Assembly (NCBI GenBank): GCA_025980355.1
Contig: JAICXR010000048.1
Span: forward strand, 1-12,767
Reading direction: 5' to 3'
Source: Chloroflexota bacterium
GTDB lineage: Bacteria; Chloroflexota; UBA4733
Length of the DNA stretch: 12,767 nt
Shown piece by piece: positions 6,966-12,767 of this stretch (position 1 is its first letter; each line of letters starts with the position of its first letter). Under the pieces are notes generated by a model. The model was not told the DNA's origin. It searched no databases and worked only from the letters and a program-made list of their open reading frames with translations. Position numbers and translations under genes: made by a program.

Positions 6966-8264
6966 ATGGCAGTACGTGAAGGGTCCGCGACCGAGCGGGC
7001 CAGCCGGGAAACGTTGACGTTCCTGAAGGTGCTCTTCGGCGAGGAACAGCGCCGCGATTTCGCCGTGCAGCTTTGGGACGGCACCAGATGGGAACCGAGT
7101 CCCGGCGAGCCGGCGCGCTTCACGCTCCACTTGCGCCATCCCGGCGCCATCCGTGCCATGTTCTGGCCCCCCGATGACCTCGCCCTGGGCGAAGCCTACA
7201 TCTTCGACGACTTCGACATCGAAGGCAGCATCGAGGCCGTCTTCCCCACCGTCGACGACCTGCTGGCCGATCGCAAGGTCGGTCTCGGCAGCCGGCTGCA
7301 GCAGGCGAAGCGGCTCTTCACCCTCCCCGCGCCGCGGAAGCGCCAGGCCGACGGGCACGGGCTACGGCTCCAGGGCAGTACCCACAGTTTGGAGCGGGAT
7401 CGCCAGGCGGTCAGTTACCACTACGACCAGTCCAACGAGTTCTTCGCCCAGTTCCTCGACCGGCAAATGGTCTACTCCTGCGCCTACTTCGCCTCGCCCG
7501 AGGAGGGGATCGACGCGGCGCAGGCGCGCAAGCTGGACTACATCTGCCGGAAGCTGCGCCTCCAGCCGGGGGAGGCCCTGCTGGATATCGGCTGCGGCTG
7601 GGGCGGCCTCGTCATCCACGCCGCCCGGCAGTACGGCGTCTACGCCACGGGGATCACGTTGAGCGCGCGCCAGGCCGACTTCGCCAACGCCCGGATCGCC
7701 GAGGCGGGGCTGGCCGACCGCTGCCGGGTCGACCTGCGCGACTACCGCGAGTTGGACGCGGAGGAACGCTACGACAAGGTGGTCAGCGTCGGCATGTTCG
7801 AGCACGTCGGCGAGGCCCAACTGCCCACCTATTTCCGGCGGTCCTGGTCGCTGTTACGACCGGGCGGCGTCTTCCTCAACCACGGCATCTGCCAGGCAAT
7901 CGGGCAGAAAACCCACTCCGGGCGTTCCTTCGTCGCCAAGTATGTCTGGCCGGACGGTGAGTTGGAGACCATCGGCACCACCTTGCGGGCGGCGGAGCAG
8001 GCGGGCTTCGAGCTGCGCGACGTGGAAAGCCTGCGCGAGCACTACGCGCTCACCCTCCGGGAGTGGGTGCGCCGGCTGGAAGCCCATCACGACGTGGCCC
8101 GGTCGCTGAAGGATGAAGTGACCTATCGCATCTGGCGGCTCTACATGGCCGGCTCCGCCTACAACTTCGACACCGGCAATCTGAATCTGTACCAATCGCT
8201 CTTCGCCAAGCCGGACCACGGCAAGAGCGGCCTGCCCCTCAGCCGGTCGGATTGGTATCGCTGA
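6966..8264 (+). CDS. Cyclopropane-fatty-acyl-phospholipid synthase family methyltransferase
   Basis: This is a 432-aa SAM-dependent enzyme that adds a one-carbon unit across the double bond of unsaturated phospholipid acyl chains at the membrane surface. Residues about 1-110 form the N-terminal lipid-binding-like domain of bacterial CFA synthases. The Rossmann methyltransferase domain follows, with YHYDQSNEFF (151-160), YSCAYF (170-175), LLDIGCGWGG (205-214, SAM loop) and FEHVG (278-282). C172, E279, H306 and Y361 correspond by position in motifs to the bicarbonate-binding residues C139, E239, H266 and Y317 of the E. coli enzyme. ATG 6966 has the SD AAGGA at 7 nt. Relatives that make mid-chain methyl-branched acids have the same fold, so the product may be a methyl branch instead of a ring. 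The 3' end overlaps the convergent membrane-protein gene by 26 bp. Confidence 0.93.
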   Translation: MAVREGSATERASRETLTFLKVLFGEEQRRDFAVQLWDGTRWEPSPGEPARFTLHLRHPGAIRAMFWPPDDLALGEAYIFDDFDIEGSIEAVFPTVDDLLADRKVGLGSRLQQAKRLFTLPAPRKRQADGHGLRLQGSTHSLERDRQAVSYHYDQSNEFFAQFLDRQMVYSCAYFASPEEGIDAAQARKLDYICRKLRLQPGEALLDIGCGWGGLVIHAARQYGVYATGITLSARQADFANARIAEAGLADRCRVDLRDYRELDAEERYDKVVSVGMFEHVGEAQLPTYFRRSWSLLRPGGVFLNHGICQAIGQKTHSGRSFVAKYVWPDGELETIGTTLRAAEQAGFELRDVESLREHYALTLREWVRRLEAHHDVARSLKDEVTYRIWRLYMAGSAYNFDTGNLNLYQSLFAKPDHGKSGLPLSRSDWYR

Positions 8265-9270
8265 GGCGGGGATCGGGGAGTCGCTTTCGCGGCCCCCGGT
8301 AGCGCAGGATGCGGCGCCAGAGGGCGGGACCGGCGGTCTTCGCCGGCCTCGCCGGCAGACGGTCGACGCCGGGCGGCGCCTGGGCGGCGACCGCGCGCTG
8401 CGCTGCCGTCTGCACCAGGCCCGCCACGTCGGCGGGCAGCGCCCGTTGCTGCAGCGCCACGAAGGCGTTCAATTCCGCGCCGAGGATGAAGACCAGAGAA
8501 ACGATCCAGAACCAGAAGGCCAGGATGCCGAAGACGAGGAGCGCCTGCCCGAACCAGGCGTGGGTCATGAACCGGCCGGCATAGAACGGGAAGGCGATGT
8601 TGACGATTTCAAACAGCACCGCCGCGACCAGCGCCCCGCGCCAGACCTCCCGCGGGTGCATGCGGCGATTGGGCACGACGACATAGATCAGAAAAAAGAG
8701 CAGGAAGGAGACAACCGCCCCCAGTACGTAGCCGGCGGCCGCCAACAGGACGCCGTTGTCCGGAACGTGCCCCAGGGCCGCGGCGATGTCGGGGAAGAAC
8801 CCGCTGACGGTGGCGGCCAGCACCGCCAGGGGAGCCAGCGCGGCGAAGAGGAAGACCATCCCGATGGCCATGAGCTTTTGCTGCACGACCTCTCGCCCTC
8901 GGGTGCGGAAGATGATGCTGAAACAGTTCTCCATCGAACTGAAGAGGTTGGAGCCGGTCCAGATGAACCCGCCGAAGCTGATGATCGCCGTCAACTTGGA
9001 CGCCTGGCGGAAGTCCACCAACATATTGTACAGATTGATATTGAGGCCGGTCGGGCTGGTGACGCCGCCGGGCAGGGCGTTGGTCAGGGCCGACGCCAGG
9101 TCGCGCAACTGCGCCGCCGGCAGGACGAACGCGCCGAGGGCCAGGATGCCCAGGAAGAGCGGAAAGATGGCCGTCAGGAAGTTATAGGCCAGGAGCGTGC
9201 AGAGGTTAAACGCCCAGTCGTTGGCGAACTTTTGCAGGAAGTCCCCAACGGACCGCAATCCCCGTGGCAC
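8239..9270 (-). CDS. YihY/BrkB family integral membrane protein
   Basis: This is a 343-aa protein of the YihY/virulence-factor BrkB family, whose biochemical role is not settled. About six hydrophobic segments are visible: 25-50, 92-110, 134-158, 173-199, 209-231 and 244-270. Family-typical stretches include the early LLAYNFLTAIFPLF, the VPNRRMHPREVWRGALVAA loop (199-216), and GILAFWFWIVSLVFILGAEL (248-267). A basic, proline-rich cytoplasmic tail of about 70 residues follows. The start is GTG 9270, supported by GAGGAGG (9276-9282) 5 nt upstream. It lies 45 bp after the alpha-mannosidase stop on the same strand, so co-transcription is likely. Its last 26 bp overlap the opposing methyltransferase gene. 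The old label 'ribonuclease BN' for this family is a misnomer. Confidence 0.93.
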   Translation of the reverse strand: MPRGLRSVGDFLQKFANDWAFNLCTLLAYNFLTAIFPLFLGILALGAFVLPAAQLRDLASALTNALPGGVTSPTGLNINLYNMLVDFRQASKLTAIISFGGFIWTGSNLFSSMENCFSIIFRTRGREVVQQKLMAIGMVFLFAALAPLAVLAATVSGFFPDIAAALGHVPDNGVLLAAAGYVLGAVVSFLLFFLIYVVVPNRRMHPREVWRGALVAAVLFEIVNIAFPFYAGRFMTHAWFGQALLVFGILAFWFWIVSLVFILGAELNAFVALQQRALPADVAGLVQTAAQRAVAAQAPPGVDRLPARPAKTAGPALWRRILRYRGPRKRLPDPRLSDTNPTG

Positions 9271-9275
9271 CGGCG

Positions 9276-9282
9276 CCTCCTC
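9276..9282 (-). promoter_or_regulatory. Shine-Dalgarno site supporting a GTG start
   Basis: GAGGAGG on the minus strand, followed by a 5-nt spacer (CGCCG) and GTG 9270, fixes the start of the YihY/BrkB gene at a non-ATG codon. Confidence 0.75.
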
Positions 9283-9315
9283 TGACCAGTATGCCGCATA
9301 GACGGGACCGGCCTC

Positions 9316-11886
9316 CTACCGCCGGGACAACGGCCGCTCGGTCGGGGAGGGGGCACGCGCGACGGTGAGGCGCAACGTCTTCGTTTGGAACGGCGAGAAA
9401 TCCAGGTGGGCCGCGCTATCCCGAACCGGGACCGGGTCGCCGGCAATGGCGAGGGCGTCCGTCTCCTGGCATGCCTGCAACCCGGCGACCCACAGCTCGG
9501 CCCGGCAGGCATGACCTGCCGCTTCGTAGAGGCGGGCCGTGAGCGCGTCGCCGTCGCGGTAGAGGGCTGCCAGCACGACATTGCCCGGTTCCAGGCGCAC
9601 GCGCGGCTCCCGGCCGGGGCGCACGTCGGCGGCGGCAACAGTCAAAGGCGGACTGTTGAGCGCCTCCGCCTCCCACCAGGCTTCCAGCGGGTGGGCGGCG
9701 TCGGCGGGGAAGACGCTGTAGCTGAAACTGTGGTGGACGCCGTCTTCGAAGGCCAGCGTGCTCTCCCCTTTATATTCCATCGCCGCCGAGCGGAGCAACG
9801 ACAGCAGCATCACGCCGTCCGTCACGTTCGCCCCCGGCAGGCCGCGGTTGCAGAGGTAGACGGTGGCGGCATCGTCGCCGTAGGCGAGCCAGCCCTGGCC
9901 GGGGAACTCGCCCTCCGGCCGCTCCAGGTGGCCGTTCGGGACGCTGTGCACGATCCGACCCCGGCGAATCGTCGTCGGAAAGGCCACGCGCACCCGATAG
10001 TGCTTGCCGTGCCCCGTGAGCTCGGTGCGGAAGTCGATCCGGCGCAGATGGTGGTACAGCACGACCTGTTGCGTAAATTCGACGCGAAGGCGCCAGTAGC
10101 GCAAGGCGCCGCGGGCGCGGATCGTCGTCCGCAGCGGGCCGTCCTCGACCAGTTCGCTGGTCACCGGCGCGGTGTGGGAGGCGATGCCGCCCCGGAACAC
10201 CCGGTCCTCCGCCGACGGCGCCGCCGGGTACGGATCGTCGACCGGCGTCGTCGTGCGCACGTTGCCGTTCAGGGGGGACTCGTAGAGCAGCCAGAGGTCG
10301 CCGTTGTCGTTCTGCAAGACCAGATCGTTCCAAAAGGGCCGCTGGAGATCAACGAACTCCCGGCCGGAAACCTTGTCGACCAGTCTGGTGATGACACCGC
10401 CCCGGACGCCGACGCGAAAGTGGTCGGTCTCCACCTGCCAGACCGGGTCCGCGTCCGCAGTTGCCGTCGGTGCAGCCGGCCGGCCACTGCCCTTTGGCAC
10501 CTCCCCGGGGCGGGGCGCCGGGCCGGCCGGCCTTTCGGCGGTCCGCAGGCCGAAGACCGCGTAGCCCAGTGGCGGCAGGTCGGCCTGGAAGAGCAGCTCG
10601 CGGTCGGCGACCTGTACGGGCAGGTCGTTCCCCTCGGCGTCGACGACGCGATAGCCGGACCAGCCGATCGCGTGCGTGTTGAGGCGCAGCACCTCCGTCC
10701 GCGGCCGGGGCAGCGCGTTGAACACGAGCAGGCTCATCCCGCCGTGATGCCCGACCCGCCGGGACGTGGCGCGGTCGACCGCGTCCATGAGCAGGCGGGT
10801 GACGAGCTTGTCGGCCGTGCGATACTGCGCGACGGCCTCCTCATAGGCGGCGTCGATGATGGTGCCGGAGATGATGTCGTGGAACTGATTCACCAGCGTT
10901 ATCCGCCAGGCTTCCTGCAGTTGCGCGGAGGGATAATCGCCACCGTCCAGCCAGAGCAGCACATTAGCCTTCTCGGCGGCACCCAGCGCCGACTCCAGGC
11001 GCCGATTGAGCTGCTTCAGGGCGATGCGGCTGCTGTAGGTGCCCTGGAACACCGGGTTGAACTCGCCGCCGTATTCCGGCAGTTCCGCCCGCGTCGCCTC
11101 CACGGCGTCAAAAAACCGCTTCGGGGTCGAGCAGACGTAGCGCACCTCCTGATCCCCCGCCTGATTCAGGGCGGCGATGCTCGCCACGGCGCTATCCTGC
11201 GGCGGCGCGAGATCGCCGCTGTTGCCGAGAAAGAGCTCCGGCGTGGCGGCAAAGCCGGCGGCCTCGGCCGCCAGCCGGCGCAACGCCGAGAGCGGGGCCA
11301 ACTCCTGATCGAGGGCGTTGGGCACCGCAGTCTGTTCGGGGAAGCGTACGGCCCCGTAGCCGAAGGGCGTCCAGTGGCACAGGAGGGTGCTGCCGTCCAG
11401 CCCCCGCCAGGTGAACTCGCTGCTGGTCAGCCACGGTTGCCATCCCCGCCAGAAGATATAGCGGGAGTAGCCGCAGTGCCGGAGGAGGCCGGGTAGGCTG
11501 CTCGGATGGCCCCAACAGTCGGCGATCCAGCAGGTGCTGGCGGTGACGCCGAGGCGCGATTGGAGCCAGCGCTGGCCGGTGATCGCCTGGCGCAGCAACG
11601 ATTCCCCGGACGGCACATTGACGTCGGGCATGACGTACATACCGCAGGCGATCTCCAGGCGGCCTTCCTGCACCAGCGCGCGCAGTTCCGGCAACAGGTC
11701 GTGATTGCGCACCAGCAACGCCTCCAAGAGGATCACTTGCTCCACCACAAAGGTGTAGGTGGGCTGGGTCCGCAAGAGTTCCAACATCGCCAGGAGGTGT
11801 TCCAGGGCGCGGGGCCGGGAGACGTCGTAGGTGTCCAGGTAGGCGACGTCGTAGTGGAACGAAGGCACAATGTGGACGGTGCGCAT
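9316..11886 (-). CDS. Alpha-mannosidase, glycoside hydrolase family 38
   Basis: This is an 856-aa retaining, zinc-dependent alpha-mannosidase. By GH38 precedent the zinc ligands are H11 and D13 (in SFHYDVAY), D123 (in WIADCWGH, also the nucleophile) and H336 (in NQFHDIISGT). PSGESLLRQAI (92-102) and LPGLLRHCGY (131-140) are further family motifs. The order is a catalytic barrel (about 1-260), a three-helix middle domain (about 275-370), then beta-sandwich C-terminal domains, with a low-complexity Pro/Ala/Gly linker at about 450-480. No signal peptide is present, so the enzyme is cytoplasmic and its substrate is probably imported or internal, such as a mannosylated solute or glycan fragment. 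ATG 11886 follows GAGGAAGG at 6 nt. The 66-codon upstream extension has no family similarity. The gene heads a likely unit with the YihY/BrkB gene and is divergent from the PIG-L deacetylase gene. Confidence 0.92.
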   Translation of the reverse strand: MRTVHIVPSFHYDVAYLDTYDVSRPRALEHLLAMLELLRTQPTYTFVVEQVILLEALLVRNHDLLPELRALVQEGRLEIACGMYVMPDVNVPSGESLLRQAITGQRWLQSRLGVTASTCWIADCWGHPSSLPGLLRHCGYSRYIFWRGWQPWLTSSEFTWRGLDGSTLLCHWTPFGYGAVRFPEQTAVPNALDQELAPLSALRRLAAEAAGFAATPELFLGNSGDLAPPQDSAVASIAALNQAGDQEVRYVCSTPKRFFDAVEATRAELPEYGGEFNPVFQGTYSSRIALKQLNRRLESALGAAEKANVLLWLDGGDYPSAQLQEAWRITLVNQFHDIISGTIIDAAYEEAVAQYRTADKLVTRLLMDAVDRATSRRVGHHGGMSLLVFNALPRPRTEVLRLNTHAIGWSGYRVVDAEGNDLPVQVADRELLFQADLPPLGYAVFGLRTAERPAGPAPRPGEVPKGSGRPAAPTATADADPVWQVETDHFRVGVRGGVITRLVDKVSGREFVDLQRPFWNDLVLQNDNGDLWLLYESPLNGNVRTTTPVDDPYPAAPSAEDRVFRGGIASHTAPVTSELVEDGPLRTTIRARGALRYWRLRVEFTQQVVLYHHLRRIDFRTELTGHGKHYRVRVAFPTTIRRGRIVHSVPNGHLERPEGEFPGQGWLAYGDDAATVYLCNRGLPGANVTDGVMLLSLLRSAAMEYKGESTLAFEDGVHHSFSYSVFPADAAHPLEAWWEAEALNSPPLTVAAADVRPGREPRVRLEPGNVVLAALYRDGDALTARLYEAAGHACRAELWVAGLQACQETDALAIAGDPVPVRDSAAHLDFSPFQTKTLRLTVARAPSPTERPLSRR

Positions 11887-11928
11887 GAAGAGCCTTCCTC
11901 GTGTGCGGATGAGACGGGCGAGAGCATC

Positions 11929-11934
11929 ATCATA
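11929..11934 (-). promoter_or_regulatory. Candidate -10 box of the alpha-mannosidase gene
   Basis: TATGAT on the minus strand matches the -10 consensus at five of six bases and would give a leader of about 36 nt containing the SD. No good -35 is seen at 16-18 nt. The 282-bp divergent gap (11887-12168) otherwise holds only the opposing promoter and no gene that I can support. Confidence 0.4.
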
Positions 11935-12123
11935 CAGCGGGAGCTGGGCCGCGATGGCGATCGGCGGCCCCAGGGACAAGACTGCGTCTCCGGGAATTGT
12001 CGCGAGCGTTCGTGGCTGTCCTCCGGCACCGAGTGCGGCCCCTGGGGCGCAGACCGCAGTCGCGACGCTGTCCACCCTCCGCACGCGCGGCCTTGGGTGA
12101 AGCAGCCGCTATTAACGGCCTGG

Positions 12124-12129
12124 TACAAT
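12124..12129 (+). promoter_or_regulatory. Extended -10 promoter of the PIG-L deacetylase gene
   Basis: TGGTACAAT (12121-12129) has a five-of-six -10 box preceded by TGn, an extended -10 that can work without a strong -35. Transcription would begin near 12136, about 33 nt before GTG 12169. Confidence 0.5.
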
Positions 12130-12168
12130 TCTTCAGTCGGTAACAAATCGTAGGAGCATGACGGACCG

Positions 12169-12767
12169 GTGGCGCGGATTCTCACGGTGCTGGCGCATCC
12201 GGACGATGCCGAAATCTGGGCGGGGGGTACCCTCGCCCGCCAGGTGCGCGAGGGCGATGAAGCCTTGATCTGCAGCCTGGCGGGCGACGAAGGGTCGACG
12301 CGGGCCGGCGAGGCCGGGGAGGGCGCCGCGGTGCTGGGGGCGCAAGTGACGGTGCTCAATCAGACCGATCGCCACATGCGCCTGAACGAGGACCTGGTCC
12401 GGACACTGGCCGCGCTCCTGACGGACTACCGCCCCAACGTGATCGTGACCCACTGGGAGCAGGATTCGCACCCCGATCACGTGCTCGCCAACGCCGCGAC
12501 GCGGGCCGCCGTCGTCGCCGCGTCCGGTCTGAGCAAAGGGCTCGATCTCCTGCTCGCCTGCGATACCTATCTGAGTAGCGGGCGGGACGGCATGTTCACG
12601 CCCGACTTGTATGTCGACGTCACCGCGACGTGGGAGACGAAGCTTGCGGCGATACGCAAGCACGGCAGCCAGGATCCCGAACAGTACATTCAGACGATCG
12701 AACGGCAATGCTGGTTGCATGGCGCGCGCGCCAAGGTGCGGTACGCTGAAGGATTCCGTCGCATCCC
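12169..12767 (+). CDS. PIG-L/LmbE family N-acetylglucosaminyl deacetylase (3' end beyond window)
   Basis: About 199 codons are present and the frame is still open at the window edge; family members run about 220-270 aa, so only the C-terminus is missing. The zinc-binding motifs are AHPDD (9-13) and HPDH (101-104), plus the family's GDEGSTRAGE region (39-48). These enzymes remove acetyl groups from GlcNAc-type sugars on lipids, thiol precursors or glycans. The only possible start is GTG 12169: a stop (TAG, 12151) lies six codons upstream and no other start codon intervenes. The SD AGGAG (12152-12156) is a long 12 nt away. The nearby ATG at 12158 is out of frame. No signal peptide is seen, so the enzyme is cytosolic. 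Divergence from an alpha-mannosidase gene fits glycan metabolism, but the substrate is open. Confidence 0.92.
   Translation, partial: MARILTVLAHPDDAEIWAGGTLARQVREGDEALICSLAGDEGSTRAGEAGEGAAVLGAQVTVLNQTDRHMRLNEDLVRTLAALLTDYRPNVIVTHWEQDSHPDHVLANAATRAAVVAASGLSKGLDLLLACDTYLSSGRDGMFTPDLYVDVTATWETKLAAIRKHGSQDPEQYIQTIERQCWLHGARAKVRYAEGFRRI

Noticed and set aside
8446..9285. 279-codon plus-strand frame rich in Asp, Glu, Gln and Arg
   Set aside because: It is the charged complement of hydrophobic codons in the YihY/BrkB gene and has no start signal.
9385..11496. 703-codon open frame on the plus strand
   Set aside because: It is antisense to the GH38 mannosidase and has no recognisable motif. Its length follows from the codon bias of the real gene.
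11887..12084. 66-codon N-terminal extension of the mannosidase
   Set aside because: There is no family similarity, the ATG at 11886 has a strong SD, and a -10-like box lies inside the extension.
12158..12160. ATG with a nearby AGGAG as start of the deacetylase
   Set aside because: It is in a different frame from the AHPDD and HPDH motifs; GTG 12169 is the only start after the in-frame stop at 12151.

Overview
This is a GC-rich chromosomal window of about 12.8 kb. It holds eight genes that are clear from family motifs and three small ORFs of graded confidence. I saw no rRNA or tRNA gene, CRISPR array, insertion sequence or phage gene. The setting suggests a Gram-positive-like or Chloroflexota (Thermomicrobia-like) bacterium. 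The reasons are the high GC, the Thermus-type MnSOD, a CtpI-like double P-type ATPase otherwise known from actinobacteria, and a mixture of Shine-Dalgarno (SD) led and apparently leaderless genes. This placement is inference, not proof.

Left block (1-5402). A very large P-type ATPase gene runs leftward out of the window (1-3339, minus). It begins 31 bp after a TIM-barrel sugar isomerase gene (3371-4420, minus), so the two look like one transcription unit. The isomerase keeps a full set of seven predicted metal ligands, in a pattern closer to L-rhamnose isomerase than to classical xylose isomerase. Divergent from it, across a 61-bp gap, lies a membrane-anchored PP2C-type Ser/Thr phosphatase gene (4482-5402, plus). 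Its best -10 box is so close to the ATG that the mRNA is probably leaderless.

Middle block (5403-6082). This stretch is sparse. It holds a doubtful ORF with a zinc-knuckle-like start directly after the phosphatase stop, a 61-aa ORF with an SD, and a 54-aa six-cysteine protein with a good SD. It ends in a perfect 19-bp hairpin between convergent genes.

Right block (6085-12767). A Mn superoxide dismutase gene (minus) and a cyclopropane-fatty-acid-synthase-family methyltransferase gene (plus) are divergent. The methyltransferase gene converges on, and overlaps by 26 bp, a YihY/BrkB membrane protein gene (minus). That gene follows a GH38 alpha-mannosidase gene (minus) by 45 bp, probably in one operon. 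A PIG-L/LmbE deacetylase gene (plus) diverges from the mannosidase gene and is cut by the window end.

Themes are cation transport, membrane-lipid modification, oxidative defence and glycan processing. Nothing here forms a recognisable defence or mobile system. The most unusual items are the pseudo-ATPase/active-ATPase fusion, the isomerase paired with it, and the small cysteine-rich ORFs.
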